Below, piece by piece: positions 6,557 through 12,401 of a stretch of DNA of 12,401 nucleotides (within the stretch, counting starts at the first letter, position 1; every line of letters begins with the position of its first letter). Location of the stretch: positions 1-12,401 of the forward strand of contig DCWO01000120.1 in assembly GCA_002328865.1 (NCBI GenBank), given 5' to 3'. A program made the position numbers and the translations under genes. The DNA is from Dehalococcoidia bacterium UBA2160. Its GTDB lineage: Bacteria; Chloroflexota; Dehalococcoidia; Lucifugimonadales; UBA1123. Below the pieces are notes generated by a model, which ran no database searches, was not told the origin of the DNA, and was given only the letters and a program-made list of their open reading frames with translations.

Positions 6557-8307
6557 TGCTGCTCCTTGGACACCGTCAGGATTTGATTGGCATTGACTCC
6601 GTTCAGTGTCTGCAGATGTCCGTCAGGCCAGCGGATCTCGACCGAATCGACGATCTCGTCTTCGGCCAGTCCGAAGTGCAGCCGGGTGTCGTTCATGGAC
6701 AGGTAGCTGGATCCGGCGACGACCGTCATCTGCTGTTTTGCGCCGCCCGCACTGATCGTCACAGTTGCCCCGATTGCTTGCCGGTTGCCCGCGTCGCCTT
6801 TGAGATCGAGGACGAGCCACTTCGCCGTTGCTCCACCTTGGTTTTGCAACAGCTTGACGCCTTCGCCTCGAGCCACGATGAGAATGTCCAAGTCTCCGTC
6901 ATTGTCGTAGTCGGCGAAAGACGCGCCTCTGCCCACGTCTTTCGTTGCCCACACATCGCCGGCCACGTCGTTGACGAGGACGAAGCCCTCCTCTCCCCGG
7001 TTACGAAAGAGGAGGTTTCGCATGGCAGCGAGCTTTGTCTTGTCCTCGGGCGGTTCGAATGTGCTTCCGTTGACCACGAACACATCCAGGCGGCCGTCGT
7101 TGTCATAGTCGACGAAACCGACTCCCCATCCGACGTAGCTCAGAGAACTCTCGCCCACGTCGGAGGCGATCCGGTCGATGAACCTGATCTCATCGTCGAC
7201 GGATTGGTCGGACATGTTGCGAAACAAAGCGTCGTCTTGGGCGATCCAATGGGTTATCCAGAGGTCCGGGTCCAGGTCGCCGTCGTAGTCTCCCACGGCG
7301 ATGCCCATCGATCCCCTGGCGTCAGCGGTTCGAGCGTATTCGGCGACGTTCTCGAACGTCCCGTCTCCGTTGTTGATGAAGAGGGCGTCGGGAGATATGT
7401 CGTTGGCTACGTACAGGTCAGGGAGCCCGTCAGAGTTCAAATCGGCGAAGACAGCTTGCAGACTACGGCCCTCCGGGTCAGCTACTCTCGCCGACGCGGC
7501 GACGTCGGCAAACGTCCCGTCTCCGTCGTTGCGATAGAGGCGGTTGGCAAGCGGGTCGTAGGAGAACGGATTCAGAGTGAAGGGGGTGTCGAGTCCATAT
7601 TGGCTGTTGAGCAGCGTGGCGGATTCACCGCTGTCATGCTGGAACGCCACATACTGGGGCACGTAGAGGTCGAGGTCGCCGTCCAGGTCGTAGTCGGCCA
7701 CCGTCGATCCGGCCGGCCAACCTCCGTCGATCGACAGGCCGCTCTGCACGGTAACGTCTTCGAAGGAGCCGCCGCCCTTGTTGCTGTAGAGCTTCTGCCA
7801 GCCAAAACCGGTCGTGAACAGGTCGAGGTCGCCGTCCCCGTCATGGTCGAACCAGACCGCGCCCATCCCCAGTCCCGTCTGCCTGATGCCCGAAGACTCG
7901 GTCACGTCCTCGAAGGAGCCGTCGCCCAGGTTTCTGAAGAGCTTGCCCCGGTCCATGGGGCGCTGACCCTGCTCGTCACGGGAGCTGTTGACGATGAACA
8001 GATCGACGAGGCCGTCGTCGTCGTAATCTCCCCAAGCCGCCCCGGACCCCATGTCTTCTATGAGGACCGATGTCCTGACATCGTTGAAATGGCCGAAGAC
8101 AATGCCTGCCTCAGATGTGACATCGACGAACTGAACGCCGGCATCCTCGCTCCGAACGCTCCGTTGTTCGTCGGGCACGAAACCCGGCGCCTCTTCCACG
8201 CCCGACCTGCATGCCCCGGCGCCGAACAGCGCAGAGAGCATCAAGGCGAGGAGCAAACCCGGCCAGGCGCGTCTAGTCACTCTCGCCAATGGCGAAGAAT
8301 CTCCCAT
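6553..8307 (-). CDS. CRTAC1-like FG-GAP/VCBS propeller lipoprotein with ASPIC/UnbV domain
   Basis: This 584-residue exported protein has an N-terminal signal (hydrophobic core about 16-32) ending at Cys33 in GAGAC, a weak lipobox, so it is probably a lipoprotein. Seven calcium-loop motifs define a seven-bladed propeller: DYDDDGLVDL (94-103), DHDGDGDLDL (154-163), DYDLDGDLDL (205-214), DLNSDGLPDL (289-298), DYDGDLDPDL (340-349), DYDNDGRLDV (400-409) and DYDNDGDLDI (467-476). An ASPIC/UnbV domain follows at about 508-575. The ATG at 8307 has AGGGA 6 nt upstream and overlaps the preceding gene by 35 nt. A GTG at 8280 would leave an 8-nt overlap and a shorter signal, and cannot be excluded. It ends in tandem TGA TGA. 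The domain order matches the central part of the next gene, which points to an old tandem duplication. Function is probably calcium-stabilised binding outside the membrane. Confidence 0.9.
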   Translation of the reverse strand: MGDSSPLARVTRRAWPGLLLALMLSALFGAGACRSGVEEAPGFVPDEQRSVRSEDAGVQFVDVTSEAGIVFGHFNDVRTSVLIEDMGSGAAWGDYDDDGLVDLFIVNSSRDEQGQRPMDRGKLFRNLGDGSFEDVTESSGIRQTGLGMGAVWFDHDGDGDLDLFTTGFGWQKLYSNKGGGSFEDVTVQSGLSIDGGWPAGSTVADYDLDGDLDLYVPQYVAFQHDSGESATLLNSQYGLDTPFTLNPFSYDPLANRLYRNDGDGTFADVAASARVADPEGRSLQAVFADLNSDGLPDLYVANDISPDALFINNGDGTFENVAEYARTADARGSMGIAVGDYDGDLDPDLWITHWIAQDDALFRNMSDQSVDDEIRFIDRIASDVGESSLSYVGWGVGFVDYDNDGRLDVFVVNGSTFEPPEDKTKLAAMRNLLFRNRGEEGFVLVNDVAGDVWATKDVGRGASFADYDNDGDLDILIVARGEGVKLLQNQGGATAKWLVLDLKGDAGNRQAIGATVTISAGGAKQQMTVVAGSSYLSMNDTRLHFGLAEDEIVDSVEIRWPDGHLQTLNGVNANQILTVSKEQQ

Positions 8308-9640
8308 CCCATGTCCCTACATATATCGTGCCGTCCGAGGCGACCGCCGGCGACGCTTCGATCGCCTGCTCCACGGGCGCGTCTCCCAATATCGTCTCCC
8401 ATCTCAGTTCACCCTCGGGGGAGAGAGCATACAACACACCGTCCCATCCGCCGAAATAGACCGTGCCGTCGGACACGACCGCGGGGGAGGATCGAATCCA
8501 CTGGGAGAGCGGGAACTCCCACTTCCGATCTCCATTCGGGTCAAAAGCGATGAACGAATAGGAGGCGACCTGTTGGGGTTGACTCGATCCCAACGGCGCT
8601 GTTCCTGTCGTGCCCACGTATATGCCGCCGTCACGCGCCAGCGCGGGGGAGGCGAAGACTATAAGTCCCTTGCCCACGGCGACGGACCAATTCTCGGCCC
8701 CGTCCGAGGTCAGGGCGTACAGCTTTCCGTCTCCTGAGCCGAAATAGACGGCGCCGTCCGGCGCTATGGCCGCGGGCGAATCGATCCGCCCTCCGGTCTC
8801 GAAAGACCACTTCAGCGACCCGTCGGGGTTCAGCGCGTAGAATGTCCCGTCGTTGGAGCCGACGTACACGGTCCCGTCCCGTCCGATGGAGGGGGCTGCC
8901 CTGACATAGTCGTCGGTGGGAAAGCTCCAAGCTCGGGCGCCATTGGAGGAGAGGGCCTGGAGCGCTCCTCCGTGGTCGCCAAAGTAGATCGTCCCGTCGC
9001 GGGCCATCGCCGGAGATGAGAGCGATACTCGATGCGACAGGTCCTCGGGATCGTATTGCCAGAGCGGCTGGCCGTCCGGCGACACGGCGTGGAATGCGCC
9101 GTCGTAGGAGCCGAACAGAACGGAGTCCGCAGAAATCAGTGGAGTCGTCCTGATCGGCGCAGGCGCCTCCACGCTCCATTTCACGTCTCCGCTTGGCGTC
9201 AAGGCAAACAAACCATGCCCGGACGTCTCGAACCTGTTCCCTTCCGCCGCCACGTATATCGTGCCGTCTTCTCCGATCGAGGCGCCGGCGAGTATCCGCT
9301 CGCCCAGCTTCTTGCTCCACTTGATCGCGGGCGAATCGATCGCGGGAGCCTCGACGTTGCTCGTGTGGAGGCTGTCGTGTCCAGAGGTGCGCCAGGAGCC
9401 GTCCTCGGGTTGAATCAGGCCGGCTTTGTCGATGTTTGGCTCAGAGGCCGCCGGGCTTGTCGGACTGGGCGTGGACTCTGACTCGCCACAGCCCACCGCC
9501 AGGCAAACCAAGACAACCAGCGCTGCAAGGACGCCCAGGGACCGGCTGGTCCGGGAGAGCGAGCGCCCGGGGCAAGGGATCGCTCCCTGGCATCGACACG
9601 AGGCTGTCATGTCGTTCGGCTCGTTCAGCTCAGCCCGCAC
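8273..9640 (-). CDS. Lipoprotein with 8-bladed PQQ-like beta-propeller
   Basis: This 455-residue protein begins with a long positively charged leader and a hydrophobic stretch (35-50), ending in LAVGC with Cys51 as likely lipidation site. A Ser/Pro/Thr-rich linker (54-66) follows. Eight repeats of the form DGTIYVG..DG.LYAL.PDG...W then appear, for example at 126-155, 172-195, 215-239, 255-279, 295-319, 337-375, 391-415 and 436-452. The N-terminal strand containing IKWS (106-109) could close the last blade. It resembles the PQQ-like/BamB-type repeat family. No catalytic quinoprotein signature such as a vicinal Cys-Cys pair is visible, so a structural or binding role is more likely than a dehydrogenase. 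The GTG at 9640 directly follows the TAG of the cytochrome gene and has GGAAGAG at 9649-9655, 8 nt away. An ATG at 9610 is an alternative start with a weaker site but a more usual signal length. Confidence 0.88.
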   Translation of the reverse strand: MRAELNEPNDMTASCRCQGAIPCPGRSLSRTSRSLGVLAALVVLVCLAVGCGESESTPSPTSPAASEPNIDKAGLIQPEDGSWRTSGHDSLHTSNVEAPAIDSPAIKWSKKLGERILAGASIGEDGTIYVAAEGNRFETSGHGLFALTPSGDVKWSVEAPAPIRTTPLISADSVLFGSYDGAFHAVSPDGQPLWQYDPEDLSHRVSLSSPAMARDGTIYFGDHGGALQALSSNGARAWSFPTDDYVRAAPSIGRDGTVYVGSNDGTFYALNPDGSLKWSFETGGRIDSPAAIAPDGAVYFGSGDGKLYALTSDGAENWSVAVGKGLIVFASPALARDGGIYVGTTGTAPLGSSQPQQVASYSFIAFDPNGDRKWEFPLSQWIRSSPAVVSDGTVYFGGWDGVLYALSPEGELRWETILGDAPVEQAIEASPAVASDGTIYVGTWDGRFFAIGESD

Positions 9641-11806
9641 CTACCTGGCTCTTCCAGTCTTTTGGTTGACCAACTCGACCTCGACGATTGATGACGAGAG
9701 GTCGGTAATTGGGAAGGTGAGCCCGCTGTTGTCGGTGGTCACGTCCACGAATTTCTGGTGGAACTTGCGCATCCTCAAATTGGCGCTGATGGTGAGAGGT
9801 CCCGCAACGTCTTCGGGCACGTCCAGCGCGTAGTTTACCTTTTCCGAGAAACCCGGGAATATGACCCTCACGTAAGTCGTGCCCACCATGTCCCATAGAT
9901 TGTGGAGGTAGATGACGTCGCCCTCTTCGTCGATGGGGAACGACCGGAAGTAGTGGGCGTCCGGATCGACGTAGTTGTCCTCGCCAACCCAGCCGGAGTG
10001 GAACAGCGTCCTGCCGGAAGCGTCTTCGACCTTGGTTTCGATCCAAGTCTGGATCAGGTCCAGCGGTCCTGTCGGGAACTCGTGGCCGACCTTTCTGTTG
10101 GCGATGACCACTGAGTACTCCATGGCTTCGGCGGGCTGAACGGACTCGGGGGCAGCGACGTCCGTGGCAACGGCGGGTCCCTCAAGCCACTTGTCTTGAA
10201 TCTCCGGCACCAGGTACTCGCCTTTCAACCACTTCTCGGTCAGATTCACCTGCTCGTCTTCTTCAAGAAGCCATGGGATCGCCTGGTTGGCCGCCAGCCA
10301 TCTGTGATTCCGGTGCTGGCCAGGGTGCGGACCGAAGGGATCCCCGTCGCTCACACCCGAGCTCGCCTCCTCCACGTTCGGCGTGAGGGGCATGTGGCAC
10401 TCGATGCACACGATCGTCTCAGGGCTTCCCGGTCCCTGGTTCCACTTGCTCTCTTTCCAGTTGTCCAGTTGGTTTTGGAGCCTGACCCAACCGAAGTTGT
10501 TTACGGACTCGTCGAGATACTGCTTGTGACACGTGCCGCAATACTCGGGCAGTTTGTAGTGAGCTTTGGAGAGCGACTCCTTATGGGTTTGAGGATAGGC
10601 GCGAATCAAGAAGCTGCTCAGTCGCCCCAGGAGACTGTCTTCGTCTTCCAACTCAAACAGGTACCTCGGCGGAGGGGTGAACTCGTAGTTGGCGTTTCCC
10701 TTGGAGCCCTGGATCTCGGTAATGCCATGGCAGACGGTGCAGGAGATCCCTTCTTCGGAGTGCGGCGCCTCCTGTCCTGTCTTCCCTTGCATCTCCAGGG
10801 CGTCGGCGACTTCGGCTGTCAGGCTGCCGGAGAGAATCGAGATCGGATTGTGACACCCTCCGCAGTATCTGGTCGATTCTATACCGGTGTCGCCTTCCAT
10901 CGCGCTGGCCACCGCTCTGAAGAACATGTCGCTGGCAGACCAGGAGTGGGCGCTTGCCTTCCACTCGTCGTAGATGTCCTTGTGGCACGAGCCACAGTTC
11001 TCGGAACCCGCCAGGACATCGGCGTTGATTGGACTCCCCGTGCTGGAGTTGACGTTGCTGGGCAAAAATGGACCTTGACCGTACTTGAGTCCGTACTCTT
11101 GGACCGGCACGCCCGTAGATATCTCAGGGCCTGAGGAAGACAGAGCGAAGCCGGCCCCAATGACCAGCAGCAGACCCGCCGCTGCAGAGCTCCCCGCTGC
11201 CAACCGCCACTGGGAGCTTCGCAGCAGGGGCAGCACCTCTAGGGTCGCACGCCGCCTGACTCTTACCCACGCCCGGAACAAGTGCCAGCCAAGGAGCGGG
11301 ACCATAACAAAGCCGCTCCAGGTGTGGACGGTGTCTATCCAGTAGGTGATGTTGCTCCCGAACCACGCCTGCCACGTCAGGACCAGTCCGCTCGCGCCGC
11401 AGACGAAAAACATCCAAAAGCTGAGGTGTCCAAGAAGCCTGCCCCAGTCGAAGCGCTGTCGCATTACCGAGAAGTAGTGTTTCCAGAGATACCGACTGAT
11501 GATGGCGCCAGCGACGAGGCCGAGAACGGTGTGAAGCAAAACCTGCCACTGAACGGCTTTCCAAGCCCAACCCTGTGACTCCATGAAGTCCGAGGGCAGA
11601 GGGGCGAGATATATCACGAGGCCGCTGAGGACGAGGTAGAGCAGAAGACCGATTGCCAATGCCAGCAGCTTCGAAGCCCAACGGCGCGCTCCCCTGTCAG
11701 GCGCCCCTGACAAAGGGTTCACCTGCAGCCTTGTCGCCTCGTCGTCGGTCGCCGATGACAGATCGCCGCTGTCTCGATTGAGGCTCTCGAGCCGGTCAGA
11801 TTGCAC
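9641..11806 (-). CDS. Membrane b-type cytochrome fused to pentaheme cytochrome c (c554-like)
   Basis: This 721-residue protein opens the operon. A cytoplasmic head of about 44 residues leads into membrane helices near 45-67, 85-107, 122-148, 156-181 and 200-222. Intramembrane or flanking histidines H92, H110, H127, H161 and H175 are candidate heme b ligands, in a b561-like or DUF4405-like layout. The exported part carries five CxxCH heme c motifs: C271-H275, C315-H319, C356-H360, C423-H427 and C467-H471. The context ENCGSCHKDIYDEWKASAHS resembles the cytochrome c554 family. Extra histidines (H287, H349, H408, H416, H494, H498, H501) could be distal ligands. A C-terminal region at about 562-715 contains VGHEFPTG (573-580), a motif I associate with multiheme cytochromes. 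The GTG start at 11806 has GGAG 6 nt upstream and an in-frame TAA just before it, so it is the first usable start. Likely role: electron transfer between the quinone pool and extracytoplasmic partners. Confidence 0.9.
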   Translation of the reverse strand: MQSDRLESLNRDSGDLSSATDDEATRLQVNPLSGAPDRGARRWASKLLALAIGLLLYLVLSGLVIYLAPLPSDFMESQGWAWKAVQWQVLLHTVLGLVAGAIISRYLWKHYFSVMRQRFDWGRLLGHLSFWMFFVCGASGLVLTWQAWFGSNITYWIDTVHTWSGFVMVPLLGWHLFRAWVRVRRRATLEVLPLLRSSQWRLAAGSSAAAGLLLVIGAGFALSSSGPEISTGVPVQEYGLKYGQGPFLPSNVNSSTGSPINADVLAGSENCGSCHKDIYDEWKASAHSWSASDMFFRAVASAMEGDTGIESTRYCGGCHNPISILSGSLTAEVADALEMQGKTGQEAPHSEEGISCTVCHGITEIQGSKGNANYEFTPPPRYLFELEDEDSLLGRLSSFLIRAYPQTHKESLSKAHYKLPEYCGTCHKQYLDESVNNFGWVRLQNQLDNWKESKWNQGPGSPETIVCIECHMPLTPNVEEASSGVSDGDPFGPHPGQHRNHRWLAANQAIPWLLEEDEQVNLTEKWLKGEYLVPEIQDKWLEGPAVATDVAAPESVQPAEAMEYSVVIANRKVGHEFPTGPLDLIQTWIETKVEDASGRTLFHSGWVGEDNYVDPDAHYFRSFPIDEEGDVIYLHNLWDMVGTTYVRVIFPGFSEKVNYALDVPEDVAGPLTISANLRMRKFHQKFVDVTTDNSGLTFPITDLSSSIVEVELVNQKTGRAR

Positions 11807-11858
11807 TTATGACTCCGGGCCGACAGATGGCGGCCCCCAGGCAACGCGGTTCTCGCAT
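11796..11858 (-). CDS. 20-codon leader mini-ORF upstream of the cytochrome gene
   Basis: The ATG at 11858 is preceded by GGAGGTGAT (minus strand of 11861-11869), a near-perfect complement of the 16S rRNA 3' end, with 6 nt between GGAGG and ATG. This is the best ribosome-binding site in the window. The frame runs MREPRCLGAAICRPG and five more residues, stopping at TGA 11798-11796, 11 nt inside the cytochrome gene in another frame. It has no recognised product. Position, site strength and overlap suggest a translated leader that couples or regulates cytochrome translation. It contains two Cys codons and three Arg codons but no run of one amino acid typical of classical attenuators. Confidence 0.5.
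   Translation of the reverse strand: MREPRCLGAAICRPGVISAI
11817..11836 (-). promoter_or_regulatory. Hairpin abutting the ribosome-binding site of the cytochrome gene
   Basis: On the minus strand GGGCCG, an 8-nt loop, then CGGCCC form a perfect 6-bp G/C-only stem (arms 11831-11836 and 11817-11822). The stem ends directly against the GGAG Shine-Dalgarno (11813-11816) of the cytochrome gene. It lies within the 20-codon leader ORF, so a ribosome translating the leader would melt it. This is a plausible cis-acting control element. No T-tract follows, so it is not a terminator. Confidence 0.45.
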
Positions 11859-11879
11859 CGATCACCTCCGATTTAGTTG

Positions 11880-11899
11880 CAAGCATGATACCTTGCTTG
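11880..11899. promoter_or_regulatory. Operator-like inverted repeat over the -10 box
   Basis: CAAGCA (11880-11885) and TGCTTG (11894-11899) are perfect 6-bp inverted arms around an 8-bp centre. The dyad covers the TATCAT -10 candidate on the minus strand, a position suited to a repressor operator. The region also lies between divergent genes. No regulator is encoded in the window. Confidence 0.3.
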
Positions 11900-11914
11900 G
11901 CGGTCGAGGACCAA
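11885..11914 (-). promoter_or_regulatory. Candidate promoter of the cytochrome/propeller operon
   Basis: On the minus strand TTGGTC (11909-11914) and TATCAT (11885-11890) are separated by 18 nt. The -10 matches TATAAT at 5/6 and the -35 matches TTGACA at 3/6. Transcription would begin a few bases upstream of the strong GGAGG site that serves the leader ORF, giving a short and sensible 5' end. It is the best promoter-like match I see in front of the operon, but it is judged by eye. Confidence 0.35.
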
Positions 11915-12049
11915 GGGGCGATTGGCGCGAACAGGGCTTCAGCCCCTATGATGAGTATGAGCGTGTCTCTCGGCTTCCTCAGCGGTGTGCGCTGCACAAT
12001 GACGGCGTGAACGCAAGCCTTTCGATTTATCGTCCCTGACAACGAATAC

Positions 12050-12056
12050 TAAGAAG
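12050..12056 (+). promoter_or_regulatory. Ribosome-binding site supporting the start at 12064
   Basis: TAAGAAG differs by one base from the consensus TAAGGAG and ends 7 nt before the ATG at 12064. This favours that ATG over the overlapping out-of-frame GTG at 12060. Confidence 0.4.
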
Positions 12057-12063
12057 CGTGTGA

Positions 12064-12401
12064 ATGAATACATCCTGCCGGATATGCGGAGAAGAGAACT
12101 CCCCGGAAGCTCAATATTGCTCTAACTGTAGGTCTCGCCTGTCCATGGACGAAGTCGCGACCGGAGAGACTGCGGCGGCGAGACGAATCGGGTTTCTCGC
12201 GGGCGCAGGGCGCAGACGCGTAATCCTCTGGGCCGTGGCTGTCGCAATCGTAATTGTCACCGGCGGCTGGATCGGCTACGCCAACCTCGTCTCGGCTCGT
12301 TCTCTTCCTCCTCCATCCTCGGACATCAGCTCAGCCCCGGTGGCTGGAGACTGGCCCATGGTCCAGCGAGAACCGGCTCACTCGGCATTCGCTGCCGGCG
12401 G
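12064..12401 (+). CDS. Zinc-ribbon membrane protein with PQQ-like repeat start (3' truncated by the window)
   Basis: The open frame from ATG 12064 runs off the right edge after 112 complete codons. It starts MNTSCRICGEENSPEAQYC and continues SNC, a CxxC-X10-CxxC zinc ribbon (C5, C8, C19, C22). A single membrane helix follows at about 53-73 (VILWAVAVAIVIVTGGWIGY region), preceded by Arg residues that predict N-in topology. A Pro/Ser-rich linker then leads to GDWPMVQREPAHSAF at about 94-108, which resembles the opening strand of PQQ-like/BamB-type propellers. The predicted protein therefore joins a cytoplasmic zinc ribbon to an extracytoplasmic propeller. It is divergent from the cytochrome operon, whose second gene is also a PQQ-like propeller, so they may act together. 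The propeller part is inferred from one strand only. Confidence 0.7.
   Translation, partial: MNTSCRICGEENSPEAQYCSNCRSRLSMDEVATGETAAARRIGFLAGAGRRRVILWAVAVAIVIVTGGWIGYANLVSARSLPPPSSDISSAPVAGDWPMVQREPAHSAFAAG

Noticed and set aside
2985..8307. Short nucleotide repeats of the gtcccgtc..gttgcg.tagag type as a CRISPR or other repeat array
   Set aside because: They are in-frame codons for the conserved LYRNDGDGTF blade motif at uneven spacing of roughly 150-300 bp within genes, so they reflect protein repeats.
6490..8553. A 687-codon open frame on the plus strand, antisense to the CRTAC1-like gene
   Set aside because: It is a mirror of the DxDxDG-rich coding strand: GAC/GAT-rich repeats read as Val/Ile runs on the opposite strand and rarely give stops. 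It has no sensible domain, while the minus strand encodes seven clear calcium loops and an ASPIC domain.
8273..9640. Catalytic PQQ-dependent dehydrogenase
   Set aside because: The protein has PQQ-like propeller repeats, but I see no vicinal disulfide or other quinoprotein active-site signature, and it is shorter than typical PQQ dehydrogenases. A BamB-like structural or binding role is safer.
11719..12042. A 107-codon minus-strand frame spanning the divergent intergenic region
   Set aside because: It overlaps the cytochrome start in a different frame, has no recognisable domain, and runs through the promoter region. The short strong-SD leader ORF explains the translation signal there better.

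Overview
The window reads as high-GC bacterial DNA, probably from an uncultivated lineage known mainly from environmental genomes. An F420-type luciferase-like oxidoreductase, an MFS carrier with the 'KPEPYGLLPDG' loop, and stacked ASPIC/UnbV propeller genes suggest a Chloroflexota relative (Dehalococcoidia/SAR202-like). Acidobacteriota or another phylum remain possible. The taxonomic call is inference only: no rRNA, tRNA or ribosomal protein gene is present.

Left part (1-2937). Positions 1-280 are non-coding and hold a small cluster of degenerate repeats related to the dispersed 'TTCGACAGGCTCA..ACGAACGG' element. Next comes a luciferase-like F420/flavin oxidoreductase (281-1279, minus). It diverges from an MFS transporter (1594-2937, plus) across a 314-bp gap carrying a 13-bp perfect inverted repeat. 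Together they look like an uptake-plus-oxidation pair for a small organic substrate.

Centre and right (2985-11806, minus). A tightly packed four-gene operon, read right to left, fills most of the window. It encodes (i) a membrane b-type cytochrome fused to a pentaheme c-type head, (ii) a lipoprotein with an 8-bladed PQQ-like propeller, (iii) a lipoprotein with a 7-bladed Ca-binding FG-GAP/VCBS propeller plus ASPIC/UnbV, and (iv) a large membrane-anchored protein with TPRs, a second 7-bladed propeller, ASPIC/UnbV and a 420-residue C-terminal region. Junctions are abutting or overlapping, with SD sequences inside the upstream genes. Two mini-ORFs with very good SD sites stand out. A 20-codon leader ends inside the start of the cytochrome gene and is followed by a hairpin touching that gene's SD. 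A 14-codon ORF links genes (iii) and (iv) with ATGA overlaps at both ends.

Far right (12064-12401, plus, cut by the window edge). A divergently transcribed gene begins with a CxxC/CxxC zinc ribbon and a membrane span, followed by what looks like the start of another PQQ-like propeller.

The operon plus its divergent neighbour is the most interesting content. It couples a quinone-accessible heme b/heme c conduit to three or four extracytoplasmic beta-propellers. A plausible reading is a cell-surface electron-transfer or oxidoreductase assembly in which the propellers are scaffold, substrate-binding or sensing parts. Neither the substrate nor the direction of electron flow can be read from the sequence.
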